In this document: positions 8,614 to 17,007 of the stretch, in pieces
Numbering within the stretch: position 1 is the stretch's first letter
Layout of the letters: the number at the start of each line of letters is the position of its first letter
Origin: Natronococcus sp. CG52
Lineage (GTDB): Archaea > Halobacteriota > Halobacteria > Halobacteriales > Natrialbaceae
Assembly (NCBI RefSeq): GCF_023913515.1
Contig: NZ_CP099391.1
Coordinates: 2,294,001-2,358,000, forward strand
Direction: 5' to 3'
DNA length: 64,000 bases
Made by a program: the position numbers and the translations under genes
The notes under the pieces: model-generated
The model's database searches: none
Told to the model about the DNA's origin: nothing
Seen by the model: the letters and a program-made list of their open reading frames with translations, nothing else

Positions 8614-8903
8614 ACCCCGAAGTTAGTACGCCGTTTTTATAGTCGTATCGCAGTCGACGAACGTCGCCTGGAAATCCGCGAAAATCGGGGGCGGATGCGT
8701 GAGTTCCGGAAGCGTTCCGCGAACGTAACGAGCCGATCTCCTCTTTCCGTGCATCTTTGCCCGCGCTCGCTCGTCCGTTTCGCCTCGATCTCTGCTCGGA
8801 CGGCTTCGGTTCCCGATTCCTGGTCGCGTCCGGCAAGCCAGACCCCCTCGAAAAACTGTCAGTATCGGCAATCGTTATCCCCTGCGTCTCCCGTATATCA
8901 GGT

Positions 8904-10154
8904 ATGGAACGCTACGATCTCGTCTACCAGCTTTACGACGAGTACGATACGAAGACGCTGCGGGAGTACCAGGAGTTCGTCGACGTCTTTCCCGCGATCG
9001 ACTCGCGGGTCGCTCTCGAGCACTGGCAGGAGGCAAACGAGGAACTCGAGGAACGAAAGGACGAGATCCGATCGTCGTTCGCGGCCGGCGAGACGTTCGC
9101 AGAGGTCGCCTCGCGGGCGACCCGCGATCAGGCGTTTACCGCGCTGGATCTCGACGCCAAGTACGGCCGCGCGGTGAACGTGCTCGTACTGGACGTCGAC
9201 GAGACGCTGCGCTCCGCCGGCGGGACCGACAACGAGATCCCGCGGGACACGCTGCACATCCTGACGGAGTTTCACGAGGCCGGCGTGCCGATCGTGATCT
9301 GCACCGGGCAAACCCTGGAGAACGTCAAGGGCTTTGCCATCCAGGGACTGGGCAGCGAGATCGTCCACTCGGGCGAACTCTCGATCGTCTACGAGGCGGG
9401 AACGGGCGTGTTCACGCCGGGCCACGGTGCGGAGACGAAGCAGCTGCTCTACGAGGAACTGAACGACGAGATCCGCGACGTCTTCGACGACGTTCGAACC
9501 CGAGTCCTCCCGGAGGCGCCCGACTCGCTCCGGCGCGGCTGTCACCTGCAGGGCAACGAGTTCAACGTCACGATGAAGCCCAACTACGAGACCGGCTCGG
9601 CCGACGCCAGAGAGATCATCGACGAAGCGCTGGTCTACCAGATCGACCTCCTCGCGGACGCCATCGGTGATGCCGTCGAGTACGACGCGAACGGTGAGAG
9701 CGTCGTCGACTGGACGCGCGCGTTCTACGCCGCCCAGGACCCCGAGATTCGCGCCGTCCTGGAGGAGAGCGGCGCCTACCCCGACCTCGACGCCGACGGC
9801 GTCCCCGACGTGCTCGCGGACGTTCTCGAGCGCATCGACGTCGCCTACTACGAGGCCGACGCCGCCGAAATCGGCAGTCTCGAACTGAACAAGGTGGTCG
9901 GGGTCGAGCGCGCGCTGGAGGTGCTCGGCGTGGACGATCCGTTCGCGCTCGTGATGGGCGACTCGAAGAGCGACCGCCGCGTGATGCAGTGGGTCGACGA
10001 GAACGACGCCGGGATCGCGGCCGCCCCGGAACACGCCTCGCAGGACACCCTGGAGCACGTCCTCGAAACCGACGAACTCGTTTTCGATCGCGGACGGAGC
10101 GTCGACGTGTTACAGACGGTGTACGCCCTCAACCGGCTGGCGAGACTCGGCTGA
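8904..10154 (+). CDS. HAD-superfamily hydrolase (long haloarchaeal type)
   Basis: 416 aa from the ATG at 8904 (MERYDLVYQLYDEYD); in-frame upstream codons are non-coding in character. The first 90 residues are a helical cap specific to haloarchaeal homologues. HAD motif I is LVLDVDETL, motif II is in VPIVICTGQ, motif III is a lysine in ELNKVVGVERAL, and motif IV is LVMGDSKSDRRVMQWV, a Cof-like layout. It is probably a cytosolic phosphatase acting on a small phosphorylated metabolite; the substrate is not known. Transcribed alone, with a likely promoter near the AT-rich 8860-8900 stretch. Confidence 0.8.
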   Translation: MERYDLVYQLYDEYDTKTLREYQEFVDVFPAIDSRVALEHWQEANEELEERKDEIRSSFAAGETFAEVASRATRDQAFTALDLDAKYGRAVNVLVLDVDETLRSAGGTDNEIPRDTLHILTEFHEAGVPIVICTGQTLENVKGFAIQGLGSEIVHSGELSIVYEAGTGVFTPGHGAETKQLLYEELNDEIRDVFDDVRTRVLPEAPDSLRRGCHLQGNEFNVTMKPNYETGSADAREIIDEALVYQIDLLADAIGDAVEYDANGESVVDWTRAFYAAQDPEIRAVLEESGAYPDLDADGVPDVLADVLERIDVAYYEADAAEIGSLELNKVVGVERALEVLGVDDPFALVMGDSKSDRRVMQWVDENDAGIAAAPEHASQDTLEHVLETDELVFDRGRSVDVLQTVYALNRLARLG

Positions 10155-10301
10155 TCGGCTTTCGAACCTTCTTAAAGCACTGGAATAGATAGGCCTGTCC
10201 ATCAACCGTCTCGGAGCTGTCTCTCCGTTCAACACGATCCGAGCGTCCCGTCAACACTACGCACGAGACGTGTGCGGACGACAGCCGGATCGGTGGTCAC
10301 T

Positions 10302-10391
10302 ATGATAGGTCTCGAGTCCCAGCGCGTCGTCGGCGACAGTATCGGTCAGCAATCGGACTCGACCGCGCCGAGCGAGGTGTACCGACCGTGA
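10302..10391 (+). CDS. Possible 29-residue upstream ORF coupled to the HTH-10 gene
   Basis: ATG 10302 opens a 29-codon frame whose TGA (10389-10391) overlaps the GTG start (10388-10390) of the regulator by three bases, as GTGA. A TATA-like TTCTTAAAGC at about 10168-10177 lies far upstream, leaving a leader that would contain this frame. The overlap suggests translational coupling or a leader peptide. The peptide resembles nothing known and could be chance. Confidence 0.25.
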   Translation: MIGLESQRVVGDSIGQQSDSTAPSEVYRP

Positions 10392-11071
10392 CGACGATTG
10401 CAGAGCTTACGCTGTCCCCCGACGATTTCGCGCTCGGAGAGACGATCCGGTCGCTTCCCGAACTCGAGTTACGCGTCGAGAGCGTCGTCGTCGAGGACTC
10501 GACGCGAACGGCGCCCCTCGTCTGGTTCTGTGGAGTCGACTGCGACGCCGTCGAGGAGGCGCTCGAAGCTGACTCCTCCGTCGACGAGTTCGACGGGCTG
10601 CTCGAGCAGCCGGAAGACGCGGAGTGGCTGTACCGGATCCGGTACGCCGACGAGACCGGCTCGGTGTGTAACGCGATCCACGCCAACGACGGCACGGTTC
10701 TCGAGGTGAGAATGAACGACGGTCAGTGGACGCTCCGACTGCTGTTTCCCCACCGCGAGGGGCTCTCGAACGCCGTCGACGACATCGAGGAGTACGACGC
10801 CCGGGTCGACGTCAAACGGATGGTCGAGGCGGACCAGGACGGCGACCTCGAGATGACGGCGACGCTGACCGAGCCACAGCAGGAGGCGATTGCCGAGGCC
10901 TACCGACAGGGCTACTACGACGTTCCCCGCGAAATCTCGCTCGAGGAGTTGGCACGAGAGCTCGAGATCTCGCACCAGGCGCTGTCCGAGCGGCTCCGTC
11001 GTGCGAACCGCGTACTCGCGGGCGAACAGCTCGAGAGCGGGGGGCCGGCCGACCAGCTGCGAATCAACTGA
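10388..11071 (+). CDS. HTH-10 (bacterio-opsin activator-like) transcriptional regulator
   Basis: 227 aa with a GTG start giving MTTIAELTLSPDDFALGETI, the typical N-terminus of this family and matching its paralogue at 26754-27422. An N-terminal alpha/beta sensory-like domain of about 155 residues is followed by the C-terminal HTH-10 domain: LTEPQQEAIAEAYRQGYYDVPREISLEELARELEISHQALSERLRRANRVL. Such proteins are haloarchaea-specific DNA-binding regulators; the effector and target are unknown. The next gene, an acyl-CoA dehydrogenase on the same strand 87 bp downstream, could be a target or merely a neighbour. Confidence 0.88.
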   Translation: MTTIAELTLSPDDFALGETIRSLPELELRVESVVVEDSTRTAPLVWFCGVDCDAVEEALEADSSVDEFDGLLEQPEDAEWLYRIRYADETGSVCNAIHANDGTVLEVRMNDGQWTLRLLFPHREGLSNAVDDIEEYDARVDVKRMVEADQDGDLEMTATLTEPQQEAIAEAYRQGYYDVPREISLEELARELEISHQALSERLRRANRVLAGEQLESGGPADQLRIN

Positions 11072-11158
11072 GGAGTGCCGCTCCGGTCGTGGTTTCGACG
11101 CGAACGGCGGCCGACGCATGTGGTGGTGATTTTTGCCACCGCGCTCGAATGGGTCCGT

Positions 11159-12304
11159 ATGGAACTTACCGAGGAGCAGGCGGCGGTCCGGGACGTCGTC
11201 CGAGAGTTTGCCCGCGAAGAGATTCGACCGACCGCGCTCGAGGCCGACGAAACCGAGGAGTTCCCCGAGGACGTCTGGGACGGTCTCGCGGAACTCGATC
11301 TGACGAGCCTCACGGTTCCCGAGGAGTACGGCGGCTACGACGCCGACCCGGTCACGGCGGCCGTCGTCAACGAGGAGGTCGCCTACGGGATGCTCGCCGT
11401 CGCGACCGCCCTTTCGGTCCACTCGCTCGCTACGTCGTGTCTCGCCGAGTTCGGGAGCGAGGACCTGAAGGGGCGCTGGCTGCCCGACATGGCCGAGGGG
11501 CGTCCAGTCGGCGCGTTCGCGCTCTCGGAGCCACACGCCGGCTCGAACCCGGCGGAGATGTCGACCGAGGCCCGTCGCGTCGAACGCGCCAGCGGGCGCG
11601 CAGGCGACGAGTACGTCATCAACGGCGAGAAGCAGTGGATCACGAACGGACAGCGCGCGGGCGTCTACGTCGTGTTCGCCAAGACCGACCGCGAGGATCC
11701 CTCGACGGTGACCCAGTTCCTCGTGCCGGCGGACGTCGACGGCCTCTCCGTCGGCGAGAAGGAAGACAAACTCGGCCTCCGCGCGAGCGACACGACGAGT
11801 CTCACGTTCGACGACGTCCGAATTCCCGCCGAGAACCGACTGACCGAGGAAGGGAAGGGGCTCTCGGCCGCGTTCCACATCCTCACCGGCGGCCGGATCG
11901 CCATCGCCGCCCAGTCCGTCGGACTCGCACAGTGCGCGCTGGACGAGGCGCTCGCCTACAGCCAGGAGCGCAAGCAGTTCGACCAGCCGATCGGCGACTT
12001 TCAGACGATCCGGCACAAACTCGCCGAGATGGCCACGCGAACCCAGGCGAGCCGTCTCCTGACGCGAGACGCCGCCCGCCGGCGCGCGACCGGCGACGCC
12101 GCGCTCACCGCGAGCATGGCGAAGTACTTCGCCAGCGACACCGCCATGCACGTTACGAACGAGGCCGTCCAGATCCACGGCGGCTACGGCTACGTCACCG
12201 AGGGCGAGGTCGAACGCCTCTACCGGGACGCCAAGATCACCGAGATCTACGAGGGGACCACCGAGATCCAGAAGAAGGTGATCGCGCGGCACCTGCTCGA
12301 GTAA
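11159..12304 (+). CDS. Acyl-CoA dehydrogenase
   Basis: 381 aa from the ATG at 11159 (MELTEEQAAVRDVVREFAREEIRP), the standard family start. Family hallmarks are GAFALSEPHAGSNPAEM (FAD/substrate binding), EKQWITNGQRAGVYVVFAKT, QSVGLAQCALDEALAYSQERKQFDQPI, and the C-terminal QIHGGYGYVTEGEVERLYRDAKITEIYEGTTEIQ, where the E of IYEGT is the catalytic base. It performs FAD-dependent alpha,beta-dehydrogenation of an acyl-CoA; chain length and branching are not readable. It may be controlled by the adjacent HTH-10 regulator. Confidence 0.93.
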   Translation: MELTEEQAAVRDVVREFAREEIRPTALEADETEEFPEDVWDGLAELDLTSLTVPEEYGGYDADPVTAAVVNEEVAYGMLAVATALSVHSLATSCLAEFGSEDLKGRWLPDMAEGRPVGAFALSEPHAGSNPAEMSTEARRVERASGRAGDEYVINGEKQWITNGQRAGVYVVFAKTDREDPSTVTQFLVPADVDGLSVGEKEDKLGLRASDTTSLTFDDVRIPAENRLTEEGKGLSAAFHILTGGRIAIAAQSVGLAQCALDEALAYSQERKQFDQPIGDFQTIRHKLAEMATRTQASRLLTRDAARRRATGDAALTASMAKYFASDTAMHVTNEAVQIHGGYGYVTEGEVERLYRDAKITEIYEGTTEIQKKVIARHLLE

Positions 12305-12429
12305 CCGCGCGTGATGCGGCTTCCGAACGGGTTCCGTCTCGCGGTCGTCGCCACAATCGACGACGGTCGTCGCTGGCCGTTCGAGCGCGACCGTCGAAAC
12401 ATCGAATCGGTCTCCGTCAGGCCCGCTGA

Positions 12430-13761
12430 TCAGAACAGGAGCGAGCGCGTTCTGACGGATCCACTGACGACGAGAATCCGGTTGGACGCGTCGACCTCGT
12501 ACTCGCTGAGGGTCGCCCACCGGTCGTCGAGGTCACGGTTGGTATCGACCTGTTCGCGAAGGGCATCGGCGTCCGCGGCACTCGCGGACTCGTAGAGGAA
12601 CGCCTCGGTCAGTTCGGTCGTTTCGTCCTCGATCTCGAGCGAGCGGATCGATCCCACGAGGCCGTCCTCCCAGTCTTCGATGTCGATGCTGTCCTCGACC
12701 GACTCGAGTTCGCGGTTGACCTCCTCTTCGAACGACGCGACGTCCTGCTCGATGTCGTCGCGGAGCCGCTCGCGTTCCTCTTCCGGTACTTCGTCCGGAT
12801 CGTCGACTCCGTACCACTCCCGAAGTTGATGGTCGACCAGTTCGTCGACATCGGTGGTCGCGATACCGAGCCGTTGCTCGATCCGGTGAGCCAGCAGTTC
12901 GTCGGCATCGGCCGTCTCGACGCCGAACTGCCGTTCGATTTGCTCCGCGATAAGGGTCTCACGATTGTGCGGTTCGTGAAGTTCTCCCTCGGAGAGATGA
13001 CCGACGCCGGCCCGATCCAGCAGCTCCTGGACCTCCTCGTCGTCGGTCCAGCGGTCCGTACCGGTTTCGCGCCCGTTCAGCACCGCCTCGAGGGCAGCTG
13101 TGGTCTCGATAATCGACTCGGTCTGGACCTCGATGACGCGGTCGGAGCCGACCGCGAACCCGTATTCGCCTGCCTCGTAGAGCTCGTATCCGTCACGCTC
13201 GCCTTCTCGCGAGAGGCCGTCCTCGTCCTCTTCGTCGTCCTCCGTCTCGTTCTCGAACTGGTCCTCGGCCCAGCTTTCGAGCGCCGTTTCGATCTCGTCG
13301 GGATCGAACGAGCCCGCGAGAACGTTGATCCGGACCCTCGCAGAAGCGGTTTCGCTCTCGGCGGAAAACTCCCAGTCTACCCGCTGGCTGAGCTGCCACT
13401 CGAGGTCGATCGCAGGGATCCCAGTCCTGTCGCGCACTCCCGTGGCGTCTTCCAGCGGCCAGTAGACGACCAGTTCCTCCTCGTGGTCGAACACCGCCTG
13501 GACGTCCGTGTAGTCGAATTCACGGTCTCGGAGTTCCGCGTCGACGACGTCGACGTCTCCGTACGCTTCCGTCAGTCGGTCGTCGTCGAGGATCTCCGCG
13601 AGCCCTGGCTCGGCGAGCCAGCTCCCGATCTCATCGTTCCCGGCCCCGTCGTCGCTCATTCCCGGGAGACTGCTGGTACACCCGGCCAGTCCCGCCATCC
13701 CGATTGCCAGCATACTACCCCCTCCGTTGCGGACGAATTCTCGTCGCGAAATATCCACCAT
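12430..13761 (-). CDS. Haloarchaeal Tat lipoprotein of unknown function
   Basis: 443 aa from the ATG at 13761 (MVDISRREFVRNGGGSMLAIGMAGLAGC): a twin-arginine signal with lipobox LAGC near residues 25-28, so the protein is anchored outside the membrane. The mature part is highly acidic, with a ENETEDDEEDEDG run near the middle and a long charged helical segment (roughly residues 255-360, ELLDRAGVGHLSEGELHEPHNRETL and onward). No enzyme motif recognised. A longer in-frame start upstream is rejected because it would bury the signal peptide. Single gene, convergent with the acyl-CoA dehydrogenase. Confidence 0.7.
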   Translation of the reverse strand: MVDISRREFVRNGGGSMLAIGMAGLAGCTSSLPGMSDDGAGNDEIGSWLAEPGLAEILDDDRLTEAYGDVDVVDAELRDREFDYTDVQAVFDHEEELVVYWPLEDATGVRDRTGIPAIDLEWQLSQRVDWEFSAESETASARVRINVLAGSFDPDEIETALESWAEDQFENETEDDEEDEDGLSREGERDGYELYEAGEYGFAVGSDRVIEVQTESIIETTAALEAVLNGRETGTDRWTDDEEVQELLDRAGVGHLSEGELHEPHNRETLIAEQIERQFGVETADADELLAHRIEQRLGIATTDVDELVDHQLREWYGVDDPDEVPEEERERLRDDIEQDVASFEEEVNRELESVEDSIDIEDWEDGLVGSIRSLEIEDETTELTEAFLYESASAADADALREQVDTNRDLDDRWATLSEYEVDASNRILVVSGSVRTRSLLF

Positions 13762-14029
13762 TACATCAGTATCTGTGAAAGTATCGTAATTTAATACTTC
13801 TGATCCGGACCGGGTCGTTAGCCCGAAAGAACCGGGATAACAGCCGATTCGAAGACGGCAACTCTTGCTATCGACTCCCGGTGGAGGGAACCGACGAAAC
13901 GACACCGAACGAGAACGAGAGGCGATCGTCTAGCGCCGTTTCGAGTAGTCACCGACGTCGAACGCGGCTGGCTCCAGCCGCCGCCTGGCGACCGAAGTTG
14001 CTATTCCGTTCCCGGCCGTACCGACGACC

Positions 14030-14569
14030 GTGACCGAGTACGACGCTATCGTCTACGACCTCGACGGGACGCTCGCCGCCCTCGACGTCGACTGGGCGGC
14101 CGTCTCGACCGACGTCCGGGCCGTCTACGATGACGCGGGCGTGACGCCGCCCAGCGACGGCCTGTGGGACATGCTGGAGGCCGCGGCCGACGCCGGACTC
14201 GCCGCCGACGTCGAGTCGGCGATCGCCGAACACGAACGCGAGGGGGCGCGGCTGTCGAACCGACTGAGCCACGCGGACGAGTTGCTCGACCGATCGGTGC
14301 CGGTCGGGGTCTGCTCGCTCAACTGCGAGGCGGCCTGTCGCATCGCGCTCGAGGAACACGGACTCGACGACGTCGTCGAGACGGTCGTCGGCCGCGACAC
14401 CGTCGCGACGCGGAAGCCGGAACCGGAGCCGCTGCTCGAGACCGTCCGCGGGCTCGACTCGGAGCCGGAGACGACGCTGTTCGTCGGCGACTCCGCTCGA
14501 GACGAGCAGACGGCGGATCGGGCCGGCGTCGACTTCGAGTACGTCGGCGCCGGCCCGTCGGGCGTCTGA
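14030..14569 (+). CDS. HAD-superfamily hydrolase, small phosphatase
   Basis: 179 aa, GTG start. Motif I is AIVYDLDGTLAALDVDW (nucleophile D and general acid D), motif II is the S in VGVCSLNCE, motif III is the K in ATRKPEPEPLLE, motif IV is FVGDSARDEQTADRAGV. This is the phosphoglycolate phosphatase-like layout with a short helical cap. It dephosphorylates a small metabolite in the cytoplasm; the substrate is unresolved. The 268-bp region upstream toward the divergent lipoprotein gene shows no other gene. Confidence 0.85.
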   Translation: MTEYDAIVYDLDGTLAALDVDWAAVSTDVRAVYDDAGVTPPSDGLWDMLEAAADAGLAADVESAIAEHEREGARLSNRLSHADELLDRSVPVGVCSLNCEAACRIALEEHGLDDVVETVVGRDTVATRKPEPEPLLETVRGLDSEPETTLFVGDSARDEQTADRAGVDFEYVGAGPSGV

Positions 14570-14583
14570 ACCGGACGAACGAA

Positions 14584-14817
14584 CTATCCTTGCTTGTGTT
14601 TCGCGTACGCGAACACCGAGAGCGCGACGACCATCCAGATGACGGCACCGACGCGGACGGCGAACTCGGCTCGCGAACCCCAGGTCGGCAGGTCGACGCC
14701 GGTCGACAGGAAGGCGACGATCGGCGCGCCGACGAGGATCGTGACGACGAAGGTGACCTGCATCACCCATCCGTAGTCGACGCCGTCGGGTGTGGTCGTT
14801 TCGACGGGTTCTGGCAC
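14584..14817 (-). CDS. Small two-helix membrane protein (DUF5822-like)
   Basis: 77 aa from a GTG at 14817 (VPEPVETTTPDGVDYGWVMQVTFVVTI); a further GTG at 14850 would add 11 residues. Two transmembrane helices are evident: VMQVTFVVTILVGAPIVAFLS and VRVGAVIWMVVALSVFAYAKH, ending with a basic tail. It is a conserved small haloarchaeal membrane protein without assigned function. Convergent with the HAD hydrolase gene, 14 bp apart. Confidence 0.65.
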   Translation of the reverse strand: MPEPVETTTPDGVDYGWVMQVTFVVTILVGAPIVAFLSTGVDLPTWGSRAEFAVRVGAVIWMVVALSVFAYAKHKQG

Positions 14818-14921
14818 GTCCGAAGGTGCTAACCCGCTCCTCTTAAGCACCGCGACTGTGGCTCTTCGTCGCGGGCGATGGCAAACGATGACGTTTACCT
14901 ATGGGAGACGAACGAGGTGGT

Positions 14922-15734
14922 ATGCCAACGGTACGGGAGCTCAGGGCGATGGCCGGGGAGGAACCGATCACGATGCTGACGGCGTACGACGCGCCGACGG
15001 CCGAGATCGTCGACGAGGCCGACGTCGACGTGATTCTCGTCGGAGACAGCGTCGGGAACACCTCGCTCGGCTACGAGACAACGCTGCCGGTGACCGTCAA
15101 CGACGTGGCGAGACACGTCGGAGCGGTCTCGAGAGCGACCGGGGAGGCGCTGATCGTCGCCGACATGCCGTTTCTCTCCTTCGGCGTCGACGAGGCGGAC
15201 AGTCTCGAGAACGCCGGTCGAATGATCAAGGAGGAGGGCGCTCACGCGGTCAAACTCGAGTGCGGATCTCACACCGTCGAGCTGACGGAGACGATGGTCC
15301 AGCTCGGCATTCCGGTGATGGCACACCTTGGGCTGACGCCGCAGCACGTCAACCGGTACGGCGGCTACCCGCGCCAGGGGACCGACCGGGAGGCTGCAGA
15401 GCGGATCCTCGACCTCGCCGTCGAACACGAGGCGGCCGGGGCGTTCGCGCTCGTCCTCGAGCACGTCCCCGCGAACCTGGCGGCCGAGATCACGGCGGCG
15501 CTCGAGATCCCGACGATCGGGATCGGTGCCGGTCCGGACTGTGACGGACAGGTGCTCGTCGTCGACGACGCCGTCGGTCTCAGCGGGTGGTCGCCCTCCT
15601 TCTCGAAACAGTTCGGGAACGTCCGCGAGGAGATGGAGTCCGCGATCGAGCGGTACGTCGCGGCGGTCGAGTCCGGCGAGTTCCCCGCCGACGAGCACAG
15701 CCACGAGGAGCGCGACCTCGACGAACTCTACTAA
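14922..15734 (+). CDS. panB: 3-methyl-2-oxobutanoate hydroxymethyltransferase
   Basis: 270 aa from the ATG at 14922 (MPTVRELRAMAGEEPITMLTAYDAPTAEI); an upstream ATG adds seven residues without support. PanB motifs: ILVGDSVGNTSLGYETTLPVT (metal-binding D in GDS), VADMPFLSFG, AVKLECG (metal ligand E/K region), PVMAHLGLTPQHVNRYGGYPRQG, and LEHVP with the catalytic glutamate. It transfers a hydroxymethyl group from methylene-tetrahydropterin to 2-oxoisovalerate, giving ketopantoate for coenzyme A synthesis. Single gene, convergent with the downstream alpha/beta hydrolase. Confidence 0.95.
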   Translation: MPTVRELRAMAGEEPITMLTAYDAPTAEIVDEADVDVILVGDSVGNTSLGYETTLPVTVNDVARHVGAVSRATGEALIVADMPFLSFGVDEADSLENAGRMIKEEGAHAVKLECGSHTVELTETMVQLGIPVMAHLGLTPQHVNRYGGYPRQGTDREAAERILDLAVEHEAAGAFALVLEHVPANLAAEITAALEIPTIGIGAGPDCDGQVLVVDDAVGLSGWSPSFSKQFGNVREEMESAIERYVAAVESGEFPADEHSHEERDLDELY

Positions 15735-15741
15735 CGCGTCG

Positions 15742-16518
15742 TTAGCGCTCGAGATCGTCGAGAAACGCCGCGACGTCGTCGTTGAACGCCGCCGGCTGCT
15801 CGAGCATCGTCATGTGTGCCGCGTCCCCGATCTTGACGAGTTCGCTCTCTTCGATCTCGTCGGCGAGATACTCGTGGAACCACGGCGGCGTCAGCTGGTC
15901 GTGTTCGCCGTAGATCGCGAGCGTCGGAACGTCGATCTCGCTGACCCGATCGCGGACGTCGAACTCGTGGCAGGTCAGAAAGTCCCGCCGGGTGACGGCC
16001 TGCCCGCACGTGTACATCTGTTCTATCGACCGCTCACGGAGTTCGGGATCCGGGTCGTGAAAGAGCCGATCCTGGCCGTGAAGGAACTCGACGGCGCGGT
16101 CGAAGTCGTCCTCGAGCCAGTCGAGGAGATCCTCGAGTACGCCCAGTCGAGCGCCGGTTCCCGTCAGGATCGCCGCCTCCAGATCGAGATCCCGCTCGAG
16201 CAGGACGTGCATGACGACGGCACCGCCCAGCGAGTTGCCGACCAGCGCTCGAGCGTCGGTGGCCTTGATGACGGCGACGAGGTCGGCTGCGTAGGCCGAC
16301 AGCGTCCCGTACCCCGGATCCGCGTCGACGTCCTCGGAGTCGCCGTGACCGCTGAGGTCGAGGGTGACGACCGGGTGGCGGTCGGCGAGTCGATGCTGTG
16401 ACTTCCAGACGTCCCGCGAGCCGCCGCTGCCGTGAACGCAGCAGAGTGCCGGACCCGACCCCCCTCGGTCGGCGATCTCGTAGGCCGTCTCGCGGCCATG
16501 GTGACGAACCGTTTCCAT
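15742..16518 (-). CDS. Alpha/beta-fold hydrolase
   Basis: 258 aa from the ATG at 16518 (METVRHHGRETAYEIADRG). Oxyanion-hole strand ALCCVHGSGGSRDVW, nucleophile elbow ALVGNSLGGAVVM (Ser in GNSLGG), acid IYGEHDQLTP, and catalytic histidine in GDAAHMTMLEQP are all present, so the catalytic triad is intact. A helical lid (about residues 120-190) would shape the substrate pocket. Probably an esterase or similar hydrolase; the natural substrate is unknown. Convergent with panB, 7 bp apart. Confidence 0.88.
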   Translation of the reverse strand: METVRHHGRETAYEIADRGGSGPALCCVHGSGGSRDVWKSQHRLADRHPVVTLDLSGHGDSEDVDADPGYGTLSAYAADLVAVIKATDARALVGNSLGGAVVMHVLLERDLDLEAAILTGTGARLGVLEDLLDWLEDDFDRAVEFLHGQDRLFHDPDPELRERSIEQMYTCGQAVTRRDFLTCHEFDVRDRVSEIDVPTLAIYGEHDQLTPPWFHEYLADEIEESELVKIGDAAHMTMLEQPAAFNDDVAAFLDDLER

Positions 16519-16720
16519 ACCCGGTTCAATGCGGGGTGCCAGTATAAAGCCTCGAGCCGCGACGCGAGATCGCTGGCAGTACACGTTTCCGGTGATCGGT
16601 CGATAGCTCCTGACGGAGAGCGGTATCTGCCGCGCACCGCGCGGACTCGTCGCGCTGTGAACCGCGAACAATCTCTTTCGACGGTACCCCGGAGCCGTAT
16701 CCGGGTACCTAGGCGAAAGT

Positions 16721-16728
16721 TTTATATA
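16721..16728 (+). promoter_or_regulatory. TATA box for the Hsp20-like/cdc48 operon
   Basis: TTTATATA within a long AT-rich island (16717-16740) in GC-rich surroundings. It is 31-38 bp before the ATG at 16759, predicting a start near 16750 and a leader of only a few bases. No other promoter is seen before cdc48, so both genes should share it. Confidence 0.6.
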
Positions 16729-16758
16729 GTAATATAACTTACCCTGGGTTAGTACCAA

Positions 16759-17007
16759 ATGACACTCGAACAATTCACCCAGTCGGACGGGCAGATCGCT
16801 CGTCGCTACGACTACGAGGACGAATCGGTGTTGGCCGTCGACTTCGGATCCGCGGATGCGGACGCTACCTCCGATCTCGCCGATGGAACAGTTATCGTCG
16901 TCATCGACGACGAGCAGTACGAGTTCGATCTTCCGGAGGGCGCAGCTGACGCGCACACGTTTATCAGAAACGGGATCCTCACTGTCGAACTGGAGGGCAA
17001 CCAATGA
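16759..17007 (+). CDS. Small Hsp20-like protein coupled to Cdc48 (DUF7127-like)
   Basis: 82 aa, acidic, soluble. The C-terminal half, [29 protein letters not shown], resembles the last strands of an alpha-crystallin (Hsp20) domain, where a similar NGVLTV motif occurs; the first half would be a shortened beta-sandwich. Its stop overlaps the ATG of the AAA ATPase (ATGA, 17004-17007), so the two are translationally coupled under one TATA box. The Hsp20 resemblance is by eye; a role as adaptor or co-chaperone of Cdc48 is inference from coupling. Confidence 0.7.
   Translation: MTLEQFTQSDGQIARRYDYEDESVLAVDFGSADADATSDLADGTVIVVIDDEQYEFDLPEGAADAHTFIRNGILTVELEGNQ

Noticed and set aside
10469-12520. 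683-codon antisense frame over the HTH-10 and acyl-CoA dehydrogenase genes
   Set aside because: Same GC-shadow effect; the sense genes have intact family motifs.
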